A DNA stretch of 64,000 bases from JAFEDN01 sp963697455 (GCA_963697455.1 CAVOOI010000007.1:350969-414968), one strand, 5' to 3'. Counted from the first letter of the stretch, positions 28,191-37,496 are shown. Notes: generated by a model from the sequence alone, not told the origin. Program-made: numbers and translations.

Positions 28191-28846
28191 GCTAATTTTG
28201 ATAGTAACGCCGCTTCACTATCTCTACGAGATTTGTATGCGGAAAAACTCCGTAATTGCTCACTGGCCTTTGACCAATTTTGCGTAACAAAGTAATACCA
28301 TAGTTTTTTTGACTCTGAGCGATACATGAATCCGTAACCATTCTGATATGCGTACGAAAAGATTGCAGTTTGAGCGGCTGCCGGCAATTCTAAAAATGAT
28401 TTACCGCTAGCTCGGTTATAGTATTTGATCAATGGTAATAGCACTTGATTAGCCGCAGCAATATTAATTTCTTGCATTTCTGCATTAGAAATAGTGAGCG
28501 GATGTTTCTGTAAAAAATTTAGAGCCGCATATTTTTTAAGGCCGACATAAGGACGCAATCTATCTTTAAGACTATCTTTTAAGGTTAGCTTGTTAAATTC
28601 TCTGAGAGAAAGTTGACCTAAATCAAAGCCGTGGGCAATGGTCACTCCGCTTTCAGTGGTGGCTACCAGCGGCACGTAACCCTTCACTTTGGCGCCTTCC
28701 ATCATCATAATGAAGTGCGGGTCGATTTGAGTAGTCTTTATACTAACCTGTGCCGCTTGCGCTTTATCGAGCATGGCTAAAGGCCCCCAAGCCAAACAAG
28801 CGATCACCGAGAAAATTAAGATAATTTTTCTGTTAGTCATGGTCAA
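28187..28846 (-). CDS. Secreted pesticin-lysozyme-like protein (short paralog)
   Basis: 219 residues with a signal peptide (IILIFSVIACLAWGPLAMLDKAQAAQ). The mature domain (about 35-219) resembles the C-terminal muramidase domain of pesticin, a T4-lysozyme fold: MMEGAKVKGYVP with a candidate catalytic Glu, GVTIAHGFDLGQ with a candidate Asp, LRPYVGLK, AQTAIFSYAYQNG and SRRDSEAALL. Assignment is by recognised motif pattern, without a search. It is a paralog of the gene at 28877, 30 bp away. It may hydrolyse peptidoglycan in the periplasm or outside. Its last four bases overlap the stop of the RND permease. Confidence 0.72.
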   Translation of the reverse strand: MTMTNRKIILIFSVIACLAWGPLAMLDKAQAAQVSIKTTQIDPHFIMMMEGAKVKGYVPLVATTESGVTIAHGFDLGQLSLREFNKLTLKDSLKDRLRPYVGLKKYAALNFLQKHPLTISNAEMQEINIAAANQVLLPLIKYYNRASGKSFLELPAAAQTAIFSYAYQNGYGFMYRSESKKLWYYFVTQNWSKASEQLRSFSAYKSRRDSEAALLSKLA

Positions 28847-28876
28847 AAATTATACAGTAATATCCTTAAGGGATGC

Positions 28877-29911
28877 TTAAGCTATATGCTCCAATAGCTG
28901 GGCCTCCTGGACACGGCGCGAAGCGTACATTCTAGAGCTACGTAAAGTACTGCTCGCCTGATGCCAGTTAGCAGTTATAAAGGAGTGCCAGAGTTGTTTG
29001 GCGCGGCCCTTAAATCCAGGACCATGTTGATATGCGTAAGAAAAGATGGCGGTTTGCGCGTTAGCAGGCAGATCCAAAAAGTTTTTTCCGCTATCTTTGT
29101 TATAGATTTTCACTAATGGTCGCAGAATCTTATTTGCTGCTATCACATTAAGTGCTTTTAATTGATCTTCAGTTATTGTTAAAGGATGAGCCCTCAAGAC
29201 CGCCTTAGCTTGGGCACGAATTAAACCCACATAAGGTCTTAACTTAGCTTTTAAGTCCGGGTCAATGGTTAACTTATTGAATTCTGATGGGCGCATTTGG
29301 CCTAAATCGAAACCATCCGCAACCGTGACTCCGCTTCTTCCAGCCGCTGGCACATAACCTTTGGTGAGCGAGCCTTCAACTTTACGAATAAACCCCGTAT
29401 CGATTTTAGTTTGGGTAATACTAATTCCTCCAGCATCTGGAGTTTTAGCACTTTCAGTAATATGCACTCCGACCTTAGCTGCCACAGCAGTTATAAGCGA
29501 GGGAGCTGCTTTGACCTGAGCTTTGATCTGAGGTGGAGTAGAGGTGGTAGTTTGAGCCACCTGAATCGCTGGTTTAGGCGTAGGAGCTGCCTGCGCTTTC
29601 GGAGGGGCTGCCTCTGGAGCACTAGTGATCTCAGCTTTAGCTACTTGTACAGCTGGCTCCGGTGCAGTCTCTGCCTGCACTATTGGAGTCTTCAAAGTAG
29701 TATCTGTGGTTTTGTCACTATCAGTAGTTGCCACATCCAAATCACCTTGAAACCCAGATTTTGACTTACTTCGGGCGTGCCCAGGTTTTAAATGATTATG
29801 GACATAATTATTGACGTGGCTAATTGTTCCCCACGACACAGCCATTGCACCCGCTACTAAGGCGTGAACCATATATTTCTTAATAAAATAACTAGTTTTT
29901 CCTACCATCAT
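28877..29911 (-). CDS. Membrane-anchored pesticin-lysozyme-like protein (long paralog)
   Basis: 344 residues. A hydrophobic helix (HALVAGAMAVSWGTISHV, about 15-33) is followed by a 110-residue Pro/Ala/Thr/Glu-rich linker (about 65-150) and then a lysozyme-like domain (about 165-344) homologous to the neighbouring short paralog: KVEGSLTKGYVP, GVTVADGFDLGQ, LRPYVGLI, AQTAIFSYAYQHG and SRRVQEAQLL. The helix plus extended linker would hold the enzyme at the inner membrane while reaching into the cell wall. Tandem duplication is clear. No immunity gene is recognisable beside it, so a self-acting wall enzyme is more likely than a bacteriocin. Confidence 0.72.
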   Translation of the reverse strand: MMVGKTSYFIKKYMVHALVAGAMAVSWGTISHVNNYVHNHLKPGHARSKSKSGFQGDLDVATTDSDKTTDTTLKTPIVQAETAPEPAVQVAKAEITSAPEAAPPKAQAAPTPKPAIQVAQTTTSTPPQIKAQVKAAPSLITAVAAKVGVHITESAKTPDAGGISITQTKIDTGFIRKVEGSLTKGYVPAAGRSGVTVADGFDLGQMRPSEFNKLTIDPDLKAKLRPYVGLIRAQAKAVLRAHPLTITEDQLKALNVIAANKILRPLVKIYNKDSGKNFLDLPANAQTAIFSYAYQHGPGFKGRAKQLWHSFITANWHQASSTLRSSRMYASRRVQEAQLLEHIA

Positions 29912-30032
29912 TTAACCCCCTTTCTCTTTACTTTTTTCTTTAATTGTACAATACGTACATTAAGGTAGGATTAAAAATAGAAAATAACATTTAAAAACAA
30001 GTAGTTAAATTTCACGGCTCAAAAGACGGAGC

Positions 30033-30094
30033 GGGACCCCGTCATGACATCAAGCCATGCTTGGATGGATTCTCGCCTTCGCGGGAATGACAAT
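30033..30094. repeat. Degenerate GTCATTCCCGC-type repeat
   Basis: The segment contains CGTCATGACATCAAGCC and GATTCTCGCCTTCGCGGGAA followed by TGAC, imperfect arms of a dispersed palindrome common in bacterial intergenic DNA. It lies between the convergent-free 5' end of the long lysozyme paralog and the BI-1 gene terminator. Confidence 0.45.
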
Positions 30095-30101
30095 ATGAGA
30101 A

Positions 30102-30126
30102 GAAAAAAAAAGCGCCCAAAGGCGCC
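30102..30126 (-). terminator. Intrinsic terminator of the BI-1 gene
   Basis: Read on the minus strand, GGCGCC, a short TTTG loop and GGCGC are followed by nine T residues. It sits 24 bp after the stop codon of the BI-1 family gene. Confidence 0.8.
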
Positions 30127-30149
30127 TTCTTAAAAATCTGAATAGTGGG

Positions 30150-30836
30150 TTAATTTCGGCTATTTCCGCCGCCACCACCAAAAAAGCTTAAAATTCTTAA
30201 TAAGCTCACAAACAAATTGAAAATAGCAATATAAAGGCTAATGGTCGCCATAATATAATTACGTTCACCATCATGGATAATTTGACTGGTAGTATAAAGA
30301 ATATAAGCTGAAGAAATGATCGCGAATGCCCCAGAAACGATCAGGTTTAAAATTGGGAGGTGAAATACTAAAGCGCCTAAACCTACTAAGAAAGCCGCAA
30401 TGATGGCCGCAGTAATAAAACCACCTAGGTAGCTAAAATCTTTGCGGGTGGTCAATACATAAGCCGACAACCCCAGGAAAATCAATCCTGTCGCTCCTAA
30501 AGAAGTCATGATAATTTGTGGGCCATTACTAAAGTTATGGATATAAAAATTAAGTATTGGGCCTAAGGTATAACCTAAAAAGCCGGTATAAGCCAAAATG
30601 GCCAATAATCCCCAGGCGCTGTTGCGTAGCCAAACCGTTAGGAAATAAAGCCCGAACATGCCTACCAGCAATCCAAGAATGCCGATGGGAGGGGCATTAG
30701 AAATAGTGGAATAAACCGCGGCAGCCGCGCTGAATAAAAGAGTCAAACTTAATAAAAGATAGGTATTCCGCAATACCCGGTTGACTGCTAAAGAGGACTC
30801 CGAAGAGCGAGTTATGCTCACTGGCTTGGAACGCAT
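30150..30836 (-). CDS. BI-1/YccA family inner-membrane protein
   Basis: 228 residues with seven hydrophobic segments and the Bax-inhibitor-1 family pattern: VLRNTYLLLSLTLLF at the start, GPILNFYI, and the closing YILYTTSQIIHDGERNYI...SLYIAIFNLFVSLLRI. In E. coli YccA modulates the FtsH protease. Related TMBIM proteins conduct calcium or protons. A cleavable signal peptide is absent. Its own terminator follows. A divergent tRNA-Ser gene lies upstream. Confidence 0.92.
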   Translation of the reverse strand: MRSKPVSITRSSESSLAVNRVLRNTYLLLSLTLLFSAAAAVYSTISNAPPIGILGLLVGMFGLYFLTVWLRNSAWGLLAILAYTGFLGYTLGPILNFYIHNFSNGPQIIMTSLGATGLIFLGLSAYVLTTRKDFSYLGGFITAAIIAAFLVGLGALVFHLPILNLIVSGAFAIISSAYILYTTSQIIHDGERNYIMATISLYIAIFNLFVSLLRILSFFGGGGGNSRN

Positions 30837-30949
30837 AATAATGATCTCCTACATGAATTTAAATTCTGGCATTAATTATACCACACTATATAATCTCTTG
30901 TCTGCTAGGATTGCGTATCATACCATCGATGTTATAATGCCGTTCGTGA

Positions 30950-31037
30950 GGAGAGGTGGCAGAGCGGTCGAATGCGGCGGTCTTGAAAACCGTTGAGGGG
31001 CAACCCTCCCAGGGTTCGAATCCCTGCCTCTCCGCCA
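30950..31037 (+). tRNA. tRNA-Ser (TGA)
   Basis: Class II tRNA with a long variable arm. Acceptor GGAGAGG / CCTCTCC, anticodon loop CTTGAAA gives TGA (reads UCA). The CCA end is encoded (31035-31037), unlike the other tRNAs here. Confidence 0.95.
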
Positions 31038-31065
31038 TCCCCTAATATAAGGGTATTAAAAATGC

Positions 31066-31094
31066 TTGTTATTTTTGCTAAACACCTTTATAAT
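31066..31094 (+). promoter_or_regulatory. Sigma70-type promoter of candidate small RNA
   Basis: TTGTTA (31066-31071), a spacer of exactly 17 bases, and a consensus TATAAT (31089-31094). The -10 box lies inside a perfect 22 bp AT palindrome (31086-31107), which might also be an operator. Confidence 0.65.
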
Positions 31095-31100
31095 TATAAT

Positions 31101-31186
31101 TATAAAGCCCCTATAGTTCGAATTGTCACCGATGGTGTGCTTTCCTGGTGGTAATCTCCAGGATAGAGTATAGGGGCGATTTTTTT
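31101..31186 (+). ncRNA. Candidate small RNA with three stems and U-tail
   Basis: From the predicted start near 31101 the transcript would be about 85 nt. A closing stem GCCCCTATA (31107-31115) pairs with 31169-31177. It encloses hairpins CACC/GGTG (31127-31137) and TCCTGG/CCAGGA (31143-31163), so it forms a three-way junction. Seven T residues follow (31180-31186), giving a Rho-independent end. No open frame of useful length lies inside. It matches no RNA family that I recognise (not 6S, SRP RNA, tmRNA or RNase P). Expression is unproven. Confidence 0.55.
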
Positions 31187-31194
31187 AGATCGTT

Positions 31195-31806
31195 CTATTT
31201 AAAGTCCCAGATATTGTCAATTTTTTTAGCTAGCATTTGCCGCCATCGTTGTTCATCTTTTCTATTCGTGGTATAGCTTCGCGCAATAGCTCCAACTACC
31301 ATATCAGCGAGTTGGATGAGAGAATCATTTTTAGAATCAACAAACTTAAATTTTTTTACTTTGCTGCCATTCATTACTTGGCGCAAATAAGTATTTAATC
31401 GGTTTTTAAACTCCTTGGAGCCGCGCCCATCTACTTTTATAATGGCATTTTCTAATATTTTCCCATCATTATTGATTAATTCTTTAATAAAATAATTATA
31501 AAAGCTTTCTTTCTCCGTTCTAAGATGGGGGCTGTAAATACAGCTCTTATCAACAACCAGTGCACGAATTTTAAAATCATGCTGGCACACCGCCTGGAAA
31601 AATTTATCTTTGACATTAGGGTGGGTTTTATTAAATTTAAACTCACCATTAATCCTTAAATTGGTTTTCAGATCAGTGATTGTGCGACTCGTTTTCTCGG
31701 CTTCTTTAAAATCTGTAAAGCACACCATACCAATGATGAAATAGGGCGTTGAACCTTTTGTTAATTTAAAGCCAGGACAACCACTTTCGTCGATTAAAAC
31801 TAGCAA
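31195..31806 (-). CDS. DUF3800 domain protein
   Basis: 203 residues. The start MLVLIDESGCPG, EFKFNKTHP near residue 55 and the closing DSKNDSLIQLADMVVGAIAR are the three acidic motifs of DUF3800, a family with a predicted RNase H-like nuclease fold. Members often occur in mobile or defence-related gene neighbourhoods, but their activity is not established. It stands between the candidate small RNA and a 73-residue unknown gene on the same strand, 35 bp apart. Confidence 0.82.
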   Translation of the reverse strand: MLVLIDESGCPGFKLTKGSTPYFIIGMVCFTDFKEAEKTSRTITDLKTNLRINGEFKFNKTHPNVKDKFFQAVCQHDFKIRALVVDKSCIYSPHLRTEKESFYNYFIKELINNDGKILENAIIKVDGRGSKEFKNRLNTYLRQVMNGSKVKKFKFVDSKNDSLIQLADMVVGAIARSYTTNRKDEQRWRQMLAKKIDNIWDFK

Positions 31807-31841
31807 TCTTTTTCTCCATCGGCTGCCTTCCCACTAAACAA

Positions 31842-32063
31842 TTAATCATCGCCAAGAAACTCTTGTAATTGGATGACCTGTTCCAAGTTATTATCAATTG
31901 CCCACATTGCATCATGTATTAAATGACCCGTCAATTCGGAGTTTGTGCTAGCGATACGTAAACATTCAACTAACGCTTTGATTTGAAATATTTTGTCATG
32001 CAATGCGTTTTTGACGAGGGAATGGGGAGCCTGAGTATTGACTACGAAAGGGGTGTTATCCAT
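31842..32063 (-). CDS. Small hypothetical protein (73 aa)
   Basis: No family recognised. The ATG at 32063 has an AGGA site about ten bases upstream. The product (MDNTPFVVNTQAPHSLVKNA at the start) is helical and acidic at the end (QEFLGDD). The same frame is open upstream to 32201 and beyond and encodes a coherent peptide (NTPAELFSVLGSWPPIIFG). A second overlapping frame (GTG at 32250) encodes a 28-codon peptide that ends at TAA near 32164. It could therefore be longer or have a translated leader. Confidence 0.45.
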   Translation of the reverse strand: MDNTPFVVNTQAPHSLVKNALHDKIFQIKALVECLRIASTNSELTGHLIHDAMWAIDNNLEQVIQLQEFLGDD

Positions 32064-32359
32064 AAAAACTATCCTGCTTTTTGTTAGTGTTTCGCCAAAT
32101 ATTATTGGCGGCCAGGAGCCTAACACCGAAAACAGTTCGGCAGGCGTATTTCCCTTGCGGGTATTATATTCCGCCATCTCCCAGCCATAAGCTAGGCGCA
32201 AAAATGCCGCTTGACGAGAGCGGCTGACGCTGTTTTGGTGTGTTAGTCACCTGCCAATAGGTTAGGGGCTTTAATCGCTGCTGTCAATATTGAATTATTT
32301 ATGTTATATAATTGCTACCGGAGGTCAACCGATAGAAATTCTATCCTCTAAAAAAATCC

Positions 32360-34165
32360 ATGGACAACTTAGCTAAAAATTTTCCTACTAAGCCGGGCGT
32401 TTATCAGATGTTGAACGCTGAAGGCAAAGTAATATATGTAGGTAAGGCGCGCAATTTAAAGCGGCGTGTGAGTAGTTATTTCCGGTTGCGGCCCAATGAC
32501 ATAAAAACTGCGGTTATGATGAGCCAGGTAGTGGATATTCAAATCACTATCACCGCCAGTGAAAATGAAGCCCTGCTTTTAGAAGCCAATTTAATCAAAG
32601 AACAACATCCTCGCTACAATATTTTGTATCGCGATGACAAATCATATCCTTATTTGTTTTTATCCGCAGGAGAAGATTTTCCCCGTTTGGATTTTCATCG
32701 TGGCGCTAAACGCCTGCAGGGAGAATATTTTGGTCCCTATCCCAGCGCTTGGGCAGTGCGCGAAAACTTAGCGCTCATTCAAAAAATATTTAAATTACGG
32801 CAGTGCAATGATACTTTTTTTCAACATCGCAGCCGCCCCTGTTTACAGTACCAAATTCAACGCTGCACCGCGCCCTGCGTCAATTATGTTACTAAAGAAG
32901 CTTACGCCGAACAGGTCAAACATACTTTGTTATTTTTTTCCGGTAAGAACGAAGAAATTATTGCCGACTTAATGCAAAAAATGGAAAACGCGGCAGACGC
33001 TCTAGATTATGAAAAAGCAGCCGCATACCGTGATGAAATCAGTTTATTACGCAAGGTTCAAGAACAGCAAACCATCGTGAGCGATCATGGTAATATCGAT
33101 ATTTTAGGCGCCGCTGAACAGATGGGCGAGATTGTCATCGTGGTGATGTTCGTGCGTAATGGCCGTTTACTAGGTAATAAAGCTTTTTTTCCCAAACTAC
33201 CTCTTGGCAGTAACATCAAAGAAGCCTTATCAGCGTTTATCCCGCAATATTATTTTAACCCGGTGCATGGAGAAGAACCCATTGAACGCATCGTGGTCAG
33301 CTATCCGTTACCGGATAAAGAATGGATTCAAAACGGCCTTGCAGAAGCGCTCCAAAGAGAAATAATCATCACCGATCGGAAACTAGCTCTTTACAAGCAA
33401 TGGCAAAACATGGCGGATACCAACGCCAGTTATGCATTAAGCCAGCACCTTGCTAAGCACAATAAAATTTCCGCCCAGTTAGAAGCGCTGCAAAAAGTGT
33501 TAGGTTTCCCCAATCCTATTCAACGCATGGAGTGCTTTGATATCAGCCATACCAGTGGCGAATTGACCGTAGCCTCCTGTGTAGTATTTAATGATCAAGG
33601 GCCATTAAATTCTGATTACCGCCGGTTTAATATTAAGGGCGTTACTCCAGGGGATGACTATGGCGCTTTGCGCCAAGCCTTGATGCGCCACTATACTCGT
33701 CTAAAAGAGGAAGAGAAAACCTTGCCGGATTTACTCATTATTGACGGAGGCCCAGGGCAACTTAAAGAAGCCATTAATGTACTCGAAGAGTTACAAGTGA
33801 GTGGGGTCAGTCTCATGGCTGTATCCAAAGGGCCTGCGCGAAAACCCGGAATGGAACAACTCTGGCGGCCAGAACTTAAAACTCCGCTGCGCTTGCCGGA
33901 AGATCATCCTGCTCTGCATATCATCCAAATGATCCGGGACGAAGCCCACCGCTTTGCGATTACTGCCCATCGCAAAAAACGTGCTAATCTAGTAAAAGTT
34001 TCAGCACTGGAAGCGATTGAAGGTATAGGCCCGAAGCGCCGCCGTGAATTACTCCGCCACTTTGGCGGTTTGCAAGGTTTGCGGCAAGCCAGCGTGGCTG
34101 ATTTAACGCGAGTTCCGGGGATTAGTGAAGAACTCGCGAAACGGATTTTTGATTATTTTCATTAA
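32360..34165 (+). CDS. uvrC: Excinuclease ABC subunit C
   Basis: Makes the dual incision in nucleotide excision repair. 601 residues, normal length. Order is the GIY-YIG nuclease domain at 10-90 (KPGVYQMLNAEGKVIYVGKA), a cysteine-bearing region CLQYQIQRCTAPC, the UVR motif near 200-235 (ALDYEKAAAYRDEI), the RNase H-like C-terminal nuclease (CFDISHTSGE, LLIDGGPGQL), and helix-hairpin-helix repeats near 560-600 (IEGIGPKRRRELLRHF). It precedes pgsA as in E. coli and most gammaproteobacteria. Confidence 0.97.
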   Translation: MDNLAKNFPTKPGVYQMLNAEGKVIYVGKARNLKRRVSSYFRLRPNDIKTAVMMSQVVDIQITITASENEALLLEANLIKEQHPRYNILYRDDKSYPYLFLSAGEDFPRLDFHRGAKRLQGEYFGPYPSAWAVRENLALIQKIFKLRQCNDTFFQHRSRPCLQYQIQRCTAPCVNYVTKEAYAEQVKHTLLFFSGKNEEIIADLMQKMENAADALDYEKAAAYRDEISLLRKVQEQQTIVSDHGNIDILGAAEQMGEIVIVVMFVRNGRLLGNKAFFPKLPLGSNIKEALSAFIPQYYFNPVHGEEPIERIVVSYPLPDKEWIQNGLAEALQREIIITDRKLALYKQWQNMADTNASYALSQHLAKHNKISAQLEALQKVLGFPNPIQRMECFDISHTSGELTVASCVVFNDQGPLNSDYRRFNIKGVTPGDDYGALRQALMRHYTRLKEEEKTLPDLLIIDGGPGQLKEAINVLEELQVSGVSLMAVSKGPARKPGMEQLWRPELKTPLRLPEDHPALHIIQMIRDEAHRFAITAHRKKRANLVKVSALEAIEGIGPKRRRELLRHFGGLQGLRQASVADLTRVPGISEELAKRIFDYFH

Positions 34166-34186
34166 CCATTAGCAATTTGAGACAAT

Positions 34187-34765
34187 ATGATAAATTTGCC
34201 GATATTTTTGACGTTATTACGTATCTTAGTGATCCCTCTGGTAGTGGTTTGTTATTATCTTCCGGTGCATTGGGCTCACCCATTAGCCGTGATTATTTTT
34301 CTCTGTGCCTGTATCACGGACTGGTTAGACGGCTTTCTCGCCCGGCGTTATGGCTTAACCACTCGTTTAGGCGCCTTCTTAGATCCAATTGCCGACAAAT
34401 TGCTAGTGGCGGTAGTATTAGTAGTGGTGGTCGGGGAAAGCTTAATTCCAGGCTTAGGCTTAGCCATACCCGCAGCAGTTATTGTGGGCCGTGAAGTCGC
34501 TATTTCCGGGTTAAGAGAATGGATGGCAGAAATGGGTAAGCGCACCAGTGTAGCTGTTACTTTTCTATCTAAAATCAAAACGGCTTTACAAATGGCTGCT
34601 GTAGTCCTGTTGCTTTGGTACATGCCCTCCAGTGCTCGCTGGATAGGCTGGCTCGGCGCGTTTCTTCTGTGGATCGCTGCGGCTTTAACGCTTTGGTCCA
34701 TGATCATTTATATCAAACTCGCTTGGCCGGATTTTAAAGAGTCGCAAGAAAATACTCCGCGCTAA
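34187..34765 (+). CDS. pgsA: CDP-diacylglycerol-glycerol-3-phosphate 3-phosphatidyltransferase
   Basis: Makes phosphatidylglycerol phosphate, the committed step to acidic phospholipids, at the inner membrane. 192 residues, about five membrane helices, with the complete CDP-alcohol phosphotransferase motif: Asp45, Asp48-Gly49, Ala52-Arg53, Gly62, Asp66, Asp70. It lies 21 bp after uvrC. In E. coli pgsA is followed directly by tRNA genes glyW, cysT and leuZ. Here those tRNAs are 6.9 kb away. Confidence 0.95.
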   Translation: MINLPIFLTLLRILVIPLVVVCYYLPVHWAHPLAVIIFLCACITDWLDGFLARRYGLTTRLGAFLDPIADKLLVAVVLVVVVGESLIPGLGLAIPAAVIVGREVAISGLREWMAEMGKRTSVAVTFLSKIKTALQMAAVVLLLWYMPSSARWIGWLGAFLLWIAAALTLWSMIIYIKLAWPDFKESQENTPR

Positions 34766-34785
34766 CGAATATTTACGAGGTAATC

Positions 34786-35394
34786 ATGGAAAATTCTTTT
34801 ACTAAAATTTTATTGGGATACCAGCAATTTAGAAAAAAATATGCATCCGGCGATAATTCGGTAATGCAATATCTTTCTAATTATGGTCAACAACCCCAGA
34901 TTATGGTGGTCTCTTGCTGTGACTCAAGAGTGGACCCGGCGTTGATTCTGCAGTGTGATCCGGGAGATTTATTCGTAGTACGTAACGTCGCCAACGTGAT
35001 TCCCCCTTATGAAAAAGATGAAGCGCATCATGGCACCAGTGCAGCTTTGGAATTTGGCATCAGTTTTTTAAAAGTCCAGCATCTCATTTTACTCGGGCAT
35101 AGCCAATGTGGAGGAATCCAGGCTTTATTAGATAGCAATGCTTCAAATCATAATGACTTTATAACCAATTGGGTTTCGTTGATAAAGACGCAAGACGCTA
35201 AAATAAAGGAACCTGATGATTACGCAAAATTAGCGCTCAATAAATCAATGCAGAATTGCCTGACCTTTCCGTGGATTAAAGATAAAGTAAACAAGAAAGA
35301 GTTAACTATCCATCTATGGTTTTTTGACGTTAAAAAGGGCCAGATTTTTAATTATTCTGGAATCAAAGAAGGATACCAATTGCTCGAAATTTAG
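34786..35394 (+). CDS. Beta-class carbonic anhydrase
   Basis: Interconverts CO2 and bicarbonate. 202 residues with the zinc ligands and catalytic dyad of the beta class: Cys44, Asp46 and Arg48 in SCCDSRVDP, then His105 and Cys108 in GHSQCGG. RNVANVIPPYE is also typical. Ribosome site GAGG six bases before the ATG. It is the first gene of the accessory segment after pgsA, and its stop codon overlaps the convergent decayed gene by four bases. Confidence 0.93.
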   Translation: MENSFTKILLGYQQFRKKYASGDNSVMQYLSNYGQQPQIMVVSCCDSRVDPALILQCDPGDLFVVRNVANVIPPYEKDEAHHGTSAALEFGISFLKVQHLILLGHSQCGGIQALLDSNASNHNDFITNWVSLIKTQDAKIKEPDDYAKLALNKSMQNCLTFPWIKDKVNKKELTIHLWFFDVKKGQIFNYSGIKEGYQLLEI

Positions 35395-37408
35395 ATCTCA
35401 TACCGTTTATCTACTGACGGCCCATTTTTAGTAGGTGTAGGTGTAGAATTCCATAAAATGGATCGAACGCTGCTGGGCCTAACTAGTTTACTTTCAATAG
35501 CTGATGGTTGTGGATCGGGCTCCTGTATTCCTTCAGGAGAACAAAGTCTTGCTACTAAAACTGATTCTCCTTCTATCCAGTGGCCAGACGGCAGTATTTG
35601 TTTAAGTAACCTGAAAGTTTCATAACGCCAAGCAATACACTTTGCTATGATTTCTGGATCTTTATATTCGAATAATTTTGTAAAATTTTCGTGCATTGCC
35701 CAATTAACCTTCACAATATCAAGGACTGTTTTGGGATTAACAGGGTATTGGTAATCTATTTCCGGTGAAACAGGTCCTTGTTCTGATAGAGATTGGATAT
35801 GATTATGAAATGATATGACATGATTATAATATTCTTCTAACGTGCGAGTATTGAGTGATTCCGCTGCTAATATTAATTGCATTAAATCCTTGCTTGCTGC
35901 TTGCATGGACCGTAAACAAGCCACTTTTGGTAGGGAAGTTAATGCGAATTCGGTCACTTTAATAGCAGGTACGTACATAACTTGCGGTAATGGCTTGTAT
36001 TCTACTTGCGGTAATGGTTTGCATTCTACTTCACGCCGCTGAGAGACTGATAACTTGTTATCAATAAATTCTTCTTTTAGTTTCCCATTTGGCCAATAAG
36101 TTCGGTGTATGGTTTGGTGCGCGTCAATTGTTTGAGTTGTTGCAGAATTGGGCGACGAGCTGTTTTGTTTATTATCAGACCAAAAAAATCTCTTTTGAAC
36201 CACTTTTTGTTCTTCTTTTTGATTATTTGATAATGCACGCTCATCTTTCTTTTCACTGCCCTCCAAATGTAATTGTTTTTGAACTACTTTTTGTTCTTCT
36301 CCGTGATTATTTGAAGATGCACGCTTATCTTTCTTTTCGCTGTCTTCCAAATGTAATTGTTTTTGAATTACTTTTTGTTCTTCTTTTTGATTATTTGAGG
36401 ATATACGCTTGTCTTTCTTTTTGTTTTTCAAAGATAACTGCTTTTGACTCACTTTTTGTTGTTTTTTATTTTTATCGGCTTCGTCTTTCCAATCCCAATA
36501 TAACTGTTTTGAAATCACTTTTTGTTGTTCTTCTTTCTTTTCGGCTTCCTGATCTACAGGTTTTGTTTTGTTTTCTTTTCGTTTTTGATGACGATTAGAT
36601 TTTTCAATGGGAGTGGATTTGGGAGTGGGTTCTGGAATTTCTAATTTTCGAGACACTACTTCATCCGTGATGCTTGGCTGAGCTTGAATGTCGGGTTCCG
36701 TACTTTGCGATACAGTTTTACCAGGCGAACCCAGATCATTTTTTTCTTCAAGGGACGGCGGGGACGGTAGCATATTATTTAATTTTTTTGCTTTTCTCGC
36801 CTTTTCCCTCTCCCTTTTCTTCGCCTTAATCAAAGCGTCTTTGCTACTTTTTTGTACCCCTGCTGGAGTTGATGGCTTCTTGAGGCAGTGAATTCGGTTC
36901 TATGGTTTTATATGTAATGTAGACTTGAGCACCATATTCTTGTGGTAATTCAGCTGCAACTTGCATTAAAAGATTCACACATTTTTTATAATGAAGGGGA
37001 ATTCCGGTAGGAATGATAATTTCGTTGACATCAAATCGATAAACTACGTCTATCAAGAAATTAAGAAGTTTCACCATTTTTTCAGAAGTTCTCGGATAAT
37101 TAACGAACTTTAATTTATAATCAAGCAAGTCTCTTAATAATCGGTAAATTTTATTGACTGCTTGTGTTTTAGAATATTGTTTACTGTTTTGTAAGGATTT
37201 CAGAAAAATTTTCATTTATTTTTTTTGCACTTTCTTTCCTTGAAATCTCTACCTGTTCTAAAAATTGTTGAGTTGCATCTCGCATAGCCTTTATTTCAGC
37301 GCGACCGTTAGGGATTTCTCTTGGCAGGATCTAGTGATTGATGCAGCTGTTTCGTAATCGTTATGTCAATAGAAAACATTGGTGATCTTTATCTTTTTTT
37401 TTAGACAT
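35391..37408 (-). pseudogene. Repeat-rich effector-like protein, copy 1 (frameshifted)
   Basis: Unrecognised family, paralog of the gene at 39371-41361. The C-terminal 480 residues (35391-36833) are in one frame and a middle piece (36844-37215) in another. The first 60 codons (37216-37408, from an ATG matching copy 2) hold further stops and a deletion. The central region has three to four degenerate repeats of about 25 residues built on EEQKVVQKQLHL..SEKKD, predicted helical and highly charged. A YWPNGKLKEEF segment then recalls MORN-type repeats, and a globular end follows. Copy 2 is broken elsewhere. Confidence 0.75.
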
Positions 37409-37496
37409 AATAAAACCTTAATGAAAAATTAAATCTGTATAACCGATTAAAACAACTTCAATAAACATGTATCTCTAGAAAATGCAATAAAGAACA

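Noticed and set aside
31107..31177. Riboswitch for the DUF3800 gene
   Set aside because: The folded segment and its U-tail are on the plus strand, while DUF3800 is on the minus strand, so it cannot be its leader.
30950..32201. Integrative island at tRNA-Ser carrying DUF3800
   Set aside because: No integrase and no second copy of the tRNA 3' end was found downstream.
36089..36598. Plus-strand 169-codon frame opposite copy 1 (and 39936-40442 opposite copy 2)
   Set aside because: Both arise as the antisense of the charged repeats (Phe/Leu/Tyr-rich output); the minus-strand frames have the conserved protein pattern.
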